Assembly: GCA_021794255.1 (NCBI GenBank)
Contig: JAJYRF010000004.1
Location: 1 to 11,966, forward strand
Origin: a bacterium
Lineage (GTDB): Bacteria > SZUA-79 > Acidulodesulfobacterales > Acidulodesulfobacteraceae
DNA length: 11,966 nucleotides
Reading direction: 5' to 3'
The position numbers and the translations under genes are program-made. The first letter of the stretch is position 1. Each line of letters begins with the position of its first letter. Under the pieces are notes generated by a model that saw only the letters and a list, made by a program, of their open reading frames with translations, searched no databases and had not been told where the DNA came from. Below are positions 6,247 through 11,966 of this stretch, piece by piece.

Positions 6247-7686
6247 TTATATTTCTGAAAAATATCTGTCTAAAGAAATATGCTTATTTAGATTATAATT
6301 AAGGTTATTGATATGGTTTAAGGTAATTTCAACCATTTCGGATAATTTTTTTTTGTCTAAATTATCAAGCAGAGATATTCTTCTTATTTCTTCATAAATA
6401 TCTATATTATATATTAATTTTATATTTTTTGTAACTAAATAAACTAAAATATCTCTCAATATAAGAAGCATAATTTCAAAAATATAGCCCTCATCTATTA
6501 TTATATTTATATTTATATTATTATCCGAATATATATCGTTATTAATATTAATATTCAAAGGATTATTTTTAATAAAAGTTTCGGAGGAATCTGATTGGAT
6601 TATATTTTTCTTTTTGCTTTTACTGTTCATTTTATTATCAATTTTATTATTTTTTAAAATATTATTAAATTTGTCGGACATATTATAATTATAAAAAGAT
6701 AATTTTTTATTATTATTAAACAAGTCGCTAATAAAAATATCAAAAATATCATTGCGAAGTTTTATATAATTGCCTGAAATAAGATTTGCCAAATTTGACA
6801 TACTGCCTCTTGCAAGTCTTACATAAGCCCGCAATATATCATTATTATATCCGCTATTTTCATTGAGACAGTTTCTGGCATATTCAAACAATATTTCTTC
6901 CTGAATCGGCTTAAAATTAACAACCATACATCTTGATATTATAGTAGGCAAAATATTATTTATACTTGCGGCTATTAAAATAAACACTGTTTTTTCAGGA
7001 GGTTCTTCTAAAATTTTTAAAATTGAGTTCATTGCGCCGACATTCATTCTGGTAATATCGTCTACAATAACAAATCTATGCATATTGTTCGGAGGCAAAA
7101 GAGAAAGAGATTTAGTTAAACTATTAATTTTTTCTATATTAATAAGCCCTTTTTCGTGTTCTATATAAATTATATTAGAATTTGTTTTATTAAGTATTCC
7201 AACACACGAAGGGCATTCTCCGCAAGGATAGGATAATAAATTGCAATAAGCTGAATCGTCAGAATTATTTATATTTAAACAGTCTTTATCTTTATCTTTA
7301 TCTTTATCTTTATCTTTATCTTTATCTTTATCTTTATCTTTATCTTTATCTTTATCTTTATCTTTATCTTTATCTTTAATTAATAAATTGTTTAAATTAT
7401 TTTCATAGTCTTCATTTTTGATTGATAAGTTATTGAAATTATTTGCACAATCTTCATCTTTAAGTAATAAATTATTTAATTTATTACTTAATATATTACT
7501 ATTATTAAAATCTAAACATAGTACCAAGGATGCAAACGAAAAAGCCGTAAATTTTTTTCCTATTGATTCCTGCCCGTAAAATATAAGACCTGACGGAATT
7601 CTATCTTTTGAAATTAAATTGTTTAAAAAAGTTAATTCGCTTTTATGTCCTGATACCTTTGAAAATCCGTAAGGATAATTGTTCAT
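6247..7686 (-). CDS. holB: DNA polymerase III delta-prime subunit (clamp loader)
   Basis: Delta-prime is a clamp-loader AAA+ subunit. The P-loop position reads GQESIGKK (38-45), then come the sensor-1 region FVIVDDITRMN (205-215), NSILKILEEPPEKTVFIL (220-237) and the SRC motif (251-253). The zinc module is C57, C155, C158 and C161 (PCGECPSC). A 97-residue spacer separates the first two ligands, where the family normally has roughly ten. The spacer holds three 14-residue repeats starting at 70, 84 and 98, and a Lys-Asp tract at 104-135 encoded by the TTTATC array. A second Asn/Lys-rich stretch spans about 322-397. At 479 residues it is well above the usual ~330. The ATG overlaps the tmk stop by four bases (ATGA), so the two are translationally coupled. 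DnaX is the main alternative; position after tmk and lack of a DnaX tail favour holB. Confidence 0.88.
   Translation of the reverse strand: MNNYPYGFSKVSGHKSELTFLNNLISKDRIPSGLIFYGQESIGKKFTAFSFASLVLCLDFNNSNILSNKLNNLLLKDEDCANNFNNLSIKNEDYENNLNNLLIKDKDKDKDKDKDKDKDKDKDKDKDKDKDKDKDCLNINNSDDSAYCNLLSYPCGECPSCVGILNKTNSNIIYIEHEKGLINIEKINSLTKSLSLLPPNNMHRFVIVDDITRMNVGAMNSILKILEEPPEKTVFILIAASINNILPTIISRCMVVNFKPIQEEILFEYARNCLNENSGYNNDILRAYVRLARGSMSNLANLISGNYIKLRNDIFDIFISDLFNNNKKLSFYNYNMSDKFNNILKNNKIDNKMNSKSKKKNIIQSDSSETFIKNNPLNININNDIYSDNNININIIIDEGYIFEIMLLILRDILVYLVTKNIKLIYNIDIYEEIRRISLLDNLDKKKLSEMVEITLNHINNLNYNLNKHISLDRYFSEI
7285..7374. repeat. (TTTATC)15 perfect hexamer array inside holB
   Basis: Fifteen identical copies of TTTATC (GATAAA on the coding strand) lie in frame and encode Asp-Lys. 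One degenerate unit (TTTAAT, 7375-7380) follows on the right. There is no synonymous change in 90 bases, which points to recent replication slippage and not to selection on the protein alone. Because the unit is six bases, gain or loss of copies keeps the holB frame. Confidence 0.97.
7354..7479 (-). repeat. three imperfect 42-bp tandem repeats in holB
   Basis: Residues 70-83 (LNNLLLKDEDCANN), 84-97 (FNNLSIKNEDYENN) and the start of the third unit at 98 (LNNLLIKDKDKDKD) align as a 14-residue, 42-base repeat. The hexamer array begins in the KDED position of the third unit, so it appears to have grown inside an older repeat. Confidence 0.75.
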
Positions 7687-8369
7687 AATAAAGAAGATAT
7701 ATCGGATAAAATTTCAAGTACTATCTCGTCGGAAGTCTGGGAAGCATTTATTAATTTTATTCTATTTTGATACTTTTTGTAAAGTACTTTATAATTATCT
7801 CTGACTTTAGAAAAAAAATCAATTGATTTAACATCAAACAAACTCTTTTCATTTTTTTTTGATATTCTTTTGCTTGCTACTTCGGGGTCTAAATCAAGTA
7901 AGTAGGTTCTATCTATTTTTATATCATTTATTTCAAGAATGAAATCATTTATTTTTATGATAAATTCTTTTGCTTTTTTAATTTTAGATTTATCCGCTGT
8001 TTTTTCAAAACTTTGATATGCAAATGTAGAATCTATAAATCTGTCGCATATAACAATATCATAATTTTTGATTTTATGTTTAATGCTGCTCAAATGAGCC
8101 GTCCTATCCGATGAAAATAAGAATAGGCAAATTAATTTATAGGATATTTCATCTAAATTACTAATATATTCATACAATAGATTATTTTTTTCACAGCTAT
8201 TTTTTAAAATATAGTCTTTAATAAAAACACCTAATGGTTCATCGGTAGGCTCCATAGTATAAAAAACTTTCAGGCCTTTCGCCTGAAGTCTATTTTTTAT
8301 TTCATATCCAGCCGTAGTTTTTCCGCTTCCGTCAATTCCTTCAAGAGTGATAAATAAATTATTGCGCAT
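7683..8369 (-). CDS. tmk: thymidylate kinase
   Basis: This enzyme phosphorylates dTMP to dTDP in the cytoplasm. The P-loop is GIDGSGKTT (11-19), and the DR motif sits in CDRFIDSTFAYQS (108-120), typical of the family. EPTDEPLG (40-47) replaces the commoner REPGG-type segment, and FSSDRTAHL (85-93) matches the FAADRAQH block. The LID region is diverged: residues 169-190 hold several lysines and one arginine but no RGxxDRIE-like motif. Length (228) is normal. It is the first gene of the minus-strand cluster, and its stop overlaps the holB start by four bases. A TATAAT box on the coding strand lies at 8426-8431, about 57 bases upstream, without a recognisable -35. No Shine-Dalgarno is seen. Confidence 0.95.
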   Translation of the reverse strand: MRNNLFITLEGIDGSGKTTAGYEIKNRLQAKGLKVFYTMEPTDEPLGVFIKDYILKNSCEKNNLLYEYISNLDEISYKLICLFLFSSDRTAHLSSIKHKIKNYDIVICDRFIDSTFAYQSFEKTADKSKIKKAKEFIIKINDFILEINDIKIDRTYLLDLDPEVASKRISKKNEKSLFDVKSIDFFSKVRDNYKVLYKKYQNRIKLINASQTSDEIVLEILSDISSLL

Positions 8370-8492
8370 TATTTATTTTATATTTTTTTTATTTAGTTAA
8401 GAGTTATCTTTATCTTGCATTTAAAATTATAAAACTTATAAAGCCGCTATTTTTATATTATATATTTTATATTATATATTTTTTTGCAGAAA

Positions 8493-8524
8493 TAAAAAAC
8501 CCCGAAGCGGTTAGCTTCGGGGTT
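8493..8524 (-). terminator. intrinsic terminator of the porin gene
   Basis: An 11-bp perfect stem (8498-8508 with 8514-8524, AACCCCGAAGC/GCTTCGGGGTT) closes a 5-base loop. Read on the minus strand it is followed by a T run (TTTTTTATTT). It begins 37 bases after the porin stop codon and isolates the porin transcript from the downstream tmk cluster. Confidence 0.93.
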
Positions 8525-8561
8525 AAGTTATGTCTCCCAACTAAGTTGGACTGATACAGAT

Positions 8562-10226
8562 TTAGAAATTCCAGATAACGGCAGAACCTAATGCCAAAAT
8601 ATCCTTATGTGCAGCTGAGGAAGGGACGCCATTACCAGCACCTGGATTGTCAAAACTATCTACACCGCTTCCAGTCCATACATAAGCTCCCCATGCCTGA
8701 AATGCTAATGTCTTCGTAAAGTGATGGGTATAGTTTAAATCAAATTCTGTTCCGATATCGTGACCGCCGAACATTGGGGTAGAACCGGTTGTTCCTGGAA
8801 CAGTAAGACTTGTTTTTATCCACTGGGCATAAATTAAAGATTCTTGTAAAGCGTTCATTCCTGGCAAATGTTCTGTCGCATCTACCATGGCAGCCCATTT
8901 ATTGGAAAGATTGCTACCTAATGCCCATGGTGTTCCGCCATAAATATAGCCGACACCCGGAGAATTCATTATAATTGTCTGCCAGTTTGAACCAATAACA
9001 TCTCCGAATAATGTTCTTGTATTTTGAATTTGTGAATAGTATGTGAAATTGTAATGCCCCGCAGAAATAGGAGCGCCGATTCCGAACTTTGCGCCAACGC
9101 TTACAGGAATTGAGGTATGAAGCAGCGTCGAACCAGTTAAATATAGGTCGTAAGAATCAACGGCATCATACTGGTTATTTGATGGAACAGGTAATCCGGC
9201 CTCACTTGGGCTTGCAGTACACGCTCCTGCAGAAATTGCCGCATTAGAACAAATTATTCTGCCTCTAAAGAAATCAAACTCGCCGGCTAAATTAGTCCCT
9301 GCATTCGAATACTTTGCCGAAAGACCTCCAAAAGTAATATTGGCAGTAGGATAATATATAGATTCATCAGCACTCACATTGTAAGTAGCTGTAACCGGGT
9401 TATAATAAGGACCGGGTAGAGCAGAAAACTGATTTAAATGTGCCTCGGTCAGCCATAAGCTATAAGTTGTATTATAAATCGGCTTTAATGTCATAAGTTC
9501 TAAAGTCGGTATTGTACCCATCTGTATGTGGGTATAGTATGGGCTTGCAGCAGGATATACCGCAGCAGGAAACTGAGCACCGCTTGGAGAAGAATACTGC
9601 GAATATGCAGTAGTTTCATTTCCAAATAATACTCCAAGAAATACGCCAAGGTCAGCTTGCTGCAAAGGCAAAAAATCGCCTAAGCCGTCTGCATTTGTAT
9701 TTACAGCAATGCCAAGTCCAAACTTAACCGGCATACGTCCGAACATCCACATACCGACAGGCGTTACTAACTTTAAATATACCTGTCTTAAACCGAAAGT
9801 GGCATAATCATGATTAAATCCTGTTGGCGCAGCGGTATAGCCCAAAGTCTGCCAGCCGTTTGTCCCATAACCATTAGGAGCTAAACCTGTAGGATTATAA
9901 TCGTTAGTCATATCAAACTGCATCGGAACGCTTACAAGAGGCATACCTCCGCCTGCATTCCCGTAGCTTGCTAATGCGTTCAGTCTTAACCGTTGCGTAA
10001 AACTCTGAAAGGTGTTTCTTGTAGGATAACCTATTCCGTTAATGAAATACTCGTCCTGGTTCTGCGTCCAGAACGCTCTGCCGATAAACTGACCGCTTAA
10101 AGAAAAGCTAACGCCATTTGTAGTCGCCTGTGAAGCGGCAAAAGACGGCGATGAAACCATTGTTAATGCTAAAAAGCTGGCTATTGCAACTGTAAGCACT
10201 GCCAGCAGTGAAAATTTTTTCTTCAT
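8562..10226 (-). CDS. outer-membrane beta-barrel porin
   Basis: The protein is 554 residues from the chosen start. A Sec signal peptide covers about residues 1-30: MKKK, a hydrophobic core, then SSPSFA before ASQA. The mature part has many alternating-residue, Tyr/Gly/Ser/Thr-rich segments typical of beta strands (for example FSLSGQFIGRAFWTQ near the N-terminus). It ends in LGSAVIWNF, and the terminal Phe suits BAM-complex recognition. Loops are rich in Ala, Pro, Tyr and Gly and poor in charge. No named porin family is recognised, and the substrate is unknown. An in-frame ATG at 10236-10238 is rejected as start because GGAGGT (10231-10236) lies inside that extension and is correctly spaced for the ATG at 10224-10226. 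Base composition is clearly less AT-rich than its neighbours, and the gene has its own strong RBS and terminator, so high expression is likely. Confidence 0.88.
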   Translation of the reverse strand: MKKKFSLLAVLTVAIASFLALTMVSSPSFAASQATTNGVSFSLSGQFIGRAFWTQNQDEYFINGIGYPTRNTFQSFTQRLRLNALASYGNAGGGMPLVSVPMQFDMTNDYNPTGLAPNGYGTNGWQTLGYTAAPTGFNHDYATFGLRQVYLKLVTPVGMWMFGRMPVKFGLGIAVNTNADGLGDFLPLQQADLGVFLGVLFGNETTAYSQYSSPSGAQFPAAVYPAASPYYTHIQMGTIPTLELMTLKPIYNTTYSLWLTEAHLNQFSALPGPYYNPVTATYNVSADESIYYPTANITFGGLSAKYSNAGTNLAGEFDFFRGRIICSNAAISAGACTASPSEAGLPVPSNNQYDAVDSYDLYLTGSTLLHTSIPVSVGAKFGIGAPISAGHYNFTYYSQIQNTRTLFGDVIGSNWQTIIMNSPGVGYIYGGTPWALGSNLSNKWAAMVDATEHLPGMNALQESLIYAQWIKTSLTVPGTTGSTPMFGGHDIGTEFDLNYTHHFTKTLAFQAWGAYVWTGSGVDSFDNPGAGNGVPSSAAHKDILALGSAVIWNF

Positions 10227-10230
10227 CTTT

Positions 10231-10236
10231 ACCTCC
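10231..10236 (-). promoter_or_regulatory. Shine-Dalgarno site that sets the porin start
   Basis: GGAGGT on the minus strand lies four bases (AAAG) before the ATG at 10226. It decides between two in-frame ATGs. It is the only canonical Shine-Dalgarno I find before any gene in the window. Confidence 0.9.
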
Positions 10237-10305
10237 ATTAATAAAAAATTTAAATTTTAAAAAGTTAAAAACTTTAAAACACACCCCTATATGTATTATA
10301 AATTT

Positions 10306-10333
10306 TTTATCATATATCCCTCAACATTGTCAA
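10306..10333 (-). promoter_or_regulatory. candidate sigma-70-type promoter of the porin gene
   Basis: On the minus strand a perfect TTGACA (10333-10328) is followed after 16 bases by GATAAA (10311-10306). This predicts a leader of about 70-75 bases. A perfect TATAAT also occurs at 10300-10295, but it is 27 bases from the -35 and would need another partner. The exact -10 is therefore uncertain. Confidence 0.45.
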
Positions 10334-10930
10334 GAAAAATAATTATTTTTTTTAAACTACTATCTTATTGTAAAACATTCATTTATTACAATATACGAAT
10401 ATTCTTATATAACTCTTCAACCGATTATTTGCTCAAATTTGACAGCCTCTGCATTTTGAACATTTTCAAATCATAATATTCCAACCTTACGATATCCCTT
10501 TTGATTTTTTATATTTATAATCATATTATATTATATATAAAATAAAAATTATTGTTTATTACATATATAATAGAATTATACATTATTGTAAAATACAAAT
10601 TGTAGATTAAATTTTAGCCTATAATCTATAATTAAGTTCTATAGTCCATAATTAAGTAATGATGCAAAGAATATGCCATTGTAATTAATAAACATATTTA
10701 TAAATAAAAAATAATAAAATTAGGAAGTTATATAGTTATATAATAGTTGTAAACGAGGTCTATCTCTGCATATTGTATAAATTATTGCATAAATTATGAA
10801 TTTTTATTCGCATGTCATTATGGATAGTGAACTAAAATTCACATAATATAAAAAAAAATTTTGAGCTTTTAACTATACATAATAATACATAATATAATAA
10901 ATTAGGATACAACAAGCTTATTTATCAAAA
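10334..10930. other. long AT-rich gap with no supported gene
   Basis: Both strands are AT-rich with many stops, and I find no RBS-backed gene. The only structure seen is an imperfect 20-base direct repeat around 10619-10658, in which TCTATAATTAAGT (10625-10637) is followed by TCCATAATTAAGT (10645-10657). The gap separates the porin promoter from the IS-type hairpin and the tRNA region. Confidence 0.5.
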
Positions 10931-10938
10931 CAACTTCT

Positions 10939-11010
10939 GCTGCCCCTATGGCAGCCCCCTAATCATAGCAGGCTTTTATAAGCCCCGGCTTTAGCCGTGG
11001 AGTTTATGAC
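10939..11010. mobile_element. orphan IS200/IS605-like end hairpins
   Basis: Two GC-rich hairpins stand out in the AT-rich gap. The first is GCTGCC-CCTAT-GGCAGC (10939-10955, 6 bp perfect). The second is CCCCGGCT-TT-AGCCGTGG (10983-11000, 7 of 8 pairs), followed by AGTTTATGAC. From memory, GGCTTTAGCC-centred hairpins with a GTGG/AGT border are characteristic of subterminal ends of IS200/IS605 elements and of the 3' part of TnpB guide RNAs. No tnpA or tnpB lies in the window, so this would be a remnant or a non-autonomous end. A rho-independent terminator is less likely because neither strand has a T run after either hairpin. Confidence 0.4.
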
Positions 11011-11073
11011 GTCTGATATTTAAAGTATGGAGAAAAATTTAAGCATGAGATATGACTATAAAAAGGTTTTAAC

Positions 11074-11150
11074 TGGCGGGGCCGACGGGGATCGAACCCG
11101 CGACCTCCGGCGTGACAGGCCGGCGTTCTAACCGTCTGAACTACAGCCCC
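11074..11150 (-). tRNA. tRNA-Asp (anticodon GTC)
   Basis: The 77-base cloverleaf includes an encoded CCA. The acceptor GGGGCTG pairs with CGGCCCC (one G-T wobble). The D stem is GTTC/GAAC. The anticodon stem CCGGC/GCCGG closes loop CTGTCAC with anticodon GTC (plus-strand bases 11114-11116). The T stem GCGGG/CCCGT closes TTCGATC. The discriminator base is G, as expected for tRNA-Asp. It lies downstream of the broken gene and tRNA-Val on the same strand and may share their transcript. Confidence 0.97.
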
Positions 11151-11186
11151 GTAAAGATATGAATAAAACCACGAGTGTTAAATATA

Positions 11187-11488
11187 TTAATGTATTAGCT
11201 TAAGAATAGCAATAACAATGCCGACCGTTACGCCGACCTGAATTATAAACAGCCCTGCAAACCACTTTATAAGCCTGATTTCCAAATTATTCATCTTAAT
11301 ATCTATTCTTGCTTCAAGCTCTTTCAAACCGTTAGCCAAATCCGTCTTAGTAACAATATTGGATAAAACCACGGACGAAAGTACCTCTCTATCTGTGCCT
11401 CGGCAAAAGCCTTTGCCTGCTTCTCAGGCATACCCGCGTTTATTAATTTTTCCGCATAAGCCAGCGTATCAAAAATAATAGCTTCCAT
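11187..11488 (-). pseudogene. frameshifted small coiled-coil protein with C-terminal membrane helix (DUF1640-like)
   Basis: Two minus-strand frames together spell one small protein of about 100 residues. The first starts at an ATG (11486-11488) and reads MEAIIFDTLAYAEKLINAGM then PEKQAKAFAEAQ. It continues as IERYFRPW and stops at a TGA (11324-11326) after 54 residues. The second frame, one base back, takes over near 11388-11395 with REVLSSVVLSNIVTKTDL, then NGLKELEARIDIKMNNLEIR and a membrane helix, ending at 11187. A 61-residue product from a GTG (11370-11372) is all that frame can encode alone. The joined architecture (FDTL, EKQAxAxAEAQ, VTKTDL, KELEARID, RLIKW plus one TM helix) matches small bacterial coiled-coil proteins I associate with DUF1640; their role is unknown. 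A one-base loss or an assembly error explains it. No obvious slippery heptamer is present. It sits between two tRNA genes. Confidence 0.65.
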
Positions 11489-11560
11489 AATACCGATATG
11501 ATAATTGATTTATAAAGAAAAGTCAAGGAATTAATACTGTGTTCCGGTATTCCATTGATA

Positions 11561-11637
11561 TGGTAGGCGGAACAGGGTTCGAACCTGTGACCCCCGGCTT
11601 GTAAAGCCGATGCTCTAACCTGCTGAGCTATCCGCCC
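11561..11637 (-). tRNA. tRNA-Val (anticodon TAC)
   Basis: The 77-base cloverleaf includes an encoded CCA. The acceptor GGGCGGA pairs with TCCGCCT, giving a slightly unusual G1-U72 wobble at the terminal pair. The D stem is GCTC/GAGC. The anticodon stem TCGGC/GCCGG closes loop TTTACAA with anticodon TAC (plus-strand bases 11601-11603). The T stem ACAGG/CCTGT closes TTCGAAC. The discriminator is A. It is the most upstream member of the minus-strand tRNA - small gene - tRNA group. Confidence 0.97.
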
Positions 11638-11671
11638 GTTAAGGAATATACATAAATTTTTTAGCTTAATT

Positions 11672-11700
11672 AGTTTAACATTTTATTTAATTTATTGCAA
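11672..11700 (-). promoter_or_regulatory. weak candidate promoter for tRNA-Val
   Basis: On the minus strand TTGCAA (11700-11695) and TAAACT (11677-11672) are separated by 17 bases, and the implied start is about 28 bases before the tRNA. Both boxes match the consensus at only four or five positions, and the surroundings are AT-rich. Confidence 0.3.
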
Positions 11701-11753
11701 TATAAAATGAAATCTGAAACTTGCCGATTGAAAATTTTATTACAGTAAAAACA

Positions 11754-11801
11754 AACCCCCGTTCTTTTTGAAAAAACCTTTTAAAAAAGAATTAGGGGGT
11801 T
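11754..11801 (-). terminator. long hairpin, probable terminator upstream of tRNA-Val
   Basis: AACCCCC (11754-11760) pairs with GGGGGTT (11795-11801). Inside it TTCTTTTT (11762-11769) pairs with AAAAAGAA (11784-11791), with a 1/3-base internal bulge and a 14-base loop. Read on the minus strand it is followed by TTTGTTTTT, which fits a terminator for a gene beyond the right edge. The plus-strand side has no T run. Confidence 0.6.
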
Positions 11802-11837
11802 AAATATAACTCATTAATAATCATAAATCTAAACTAT

Positions 11838-11966
11838 TAAAGTAAAGAACTAAAGTAAAGAACTAAAGTAAAGAACTAAAGTAAAGAACTAAAGTAAAGA
11901 ACTAAAGTAAAGAACTAAAGTAAAGAACTAAAGTAAAGAACTAAAGTAAAGAACTAAAGTAAAGAA
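11838..11966. repeat. 13-bp tandem array (TAAAGTAAAGAAC), reaches window edge
   Basis: Nine complete identical copies of TAAAGTAAAGAAC plus 12 bases of a tenth run off the right edge, so the full length is unknown. Because 13 is not a multiple of three, every frame meets a stop within 39 bases on both strands, so the array cannot be coding. The lack of divergence between copies suggests recent expansion. There are no unique spacers, so it is not CRISPR. Confidence 0.97.

Noticed and set aside
6247..7686. DnaX (tau/gamma) instead of HolB
   Set aside because: The gene overlaps tmk, lacks the long DnaX C-terminal region and has a delta-prime-like layout; the extra length comes from low-complexity inserts.
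8532..8552. Second hairpin after the porin (CCAAC-TAA-GTTGG)
   Set aside because: The stem is only five base pairs and lacks a T run; the strong terminator next to it explains transcription ending.
10227..10238. Upstream in-frame ATG of the porin
   Set aside because: The GGAGGT ribosome-binding site lies within this extension and is spaced for the next ATG at 10226; starting there also gives a cleaner signal peptide.
10291..10476. Plus-strand open frame of 61 codons upstream of the porin
   Set aside because: It overlaps the likely porin promoter, has no Shine-Dalgarno, and its composition (Ile, Phe, Tyr, Ser, Lys) is what AT-rich non-coding DNA gives.
11187..11488. Programmed -1 frameshifting in the small coiled-coil gene
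   Set aside because: The frame relation would fit, but I see no X-XXY-YYZ slippery heptamer near the junction and no downstream stimulatory structure, so a mutation or sequencing error is simpler.
11838..11966. CRISPR array
   Set aside because: The 13-bp units are directly adjacent with no variable spacers, and no cas gene is present.

Overview
The window is strongly AT-rich DNA from a Gram-negative bacterium. It carries an outer-membrane porin with a signal peptide and a C-terminal phenylalanine. It also carries the run tmk - holB - PSP1/RicT - metG - TatD::radical SAM, a gene order I associate with deltaproteobacterial lineages such as Geobacter. The very low GC and a weakly charged porin would fit an acidophilic or uncultured deltaproteobacterial group (for example the Sva0485/Acidulodesulfobacterium type), but that placement is only a guess.

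Layout. Bases 1-427 hold the possible tail of an upstream gene, then a repeat patch built on GGGGTCAGATTTATTTT with a 27-bp perfect inverted repeat. larC (428-1876, +) follows and is the only complete gene on the plus strand. Five convergent minus-strand genes occupy 2073-8369. In transcription order they are tmk, holB (4-base overlap), ricT-like PSP1 gene, metG and a TatD/radical-SAM fusion. They make a DNA-replication, translation and nucleotide-metabolism cluster. A strong terminator (8493-8524) separates them from the porin (8562-10226, -), which has the only textbook Shine-Dalgarno in the window. An approximately 830-base gap follows and contains an orphan IS200/IS605-like hairpin. Next come tRNA-Asp(GTC), a frameshifted small coiled-coil/membrane gene, and tRNA-Val(TAC). 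A hairpin terminator and a 13-bp tandem array run to the window edge.

The most distinctive trait is simple-sequence growth in and between housekeeping genes. A perfect (TTTATC)15 array encodes an Asp-Lys tract in HolB, inserted between the first and second cysteines of its zinc module. LarC and MetG carry Asn/Asp/Lys-rich insertions at loop positions. Hexamer and 13-mer arrays lie in intergenic DNA. I see no defence system, CRISPR array or intact mobile element. The best leads are the HolB insertion, the GGGGTCA repeat patch, the orphan IS-type hairpin and the broken gene between the tRNAs.
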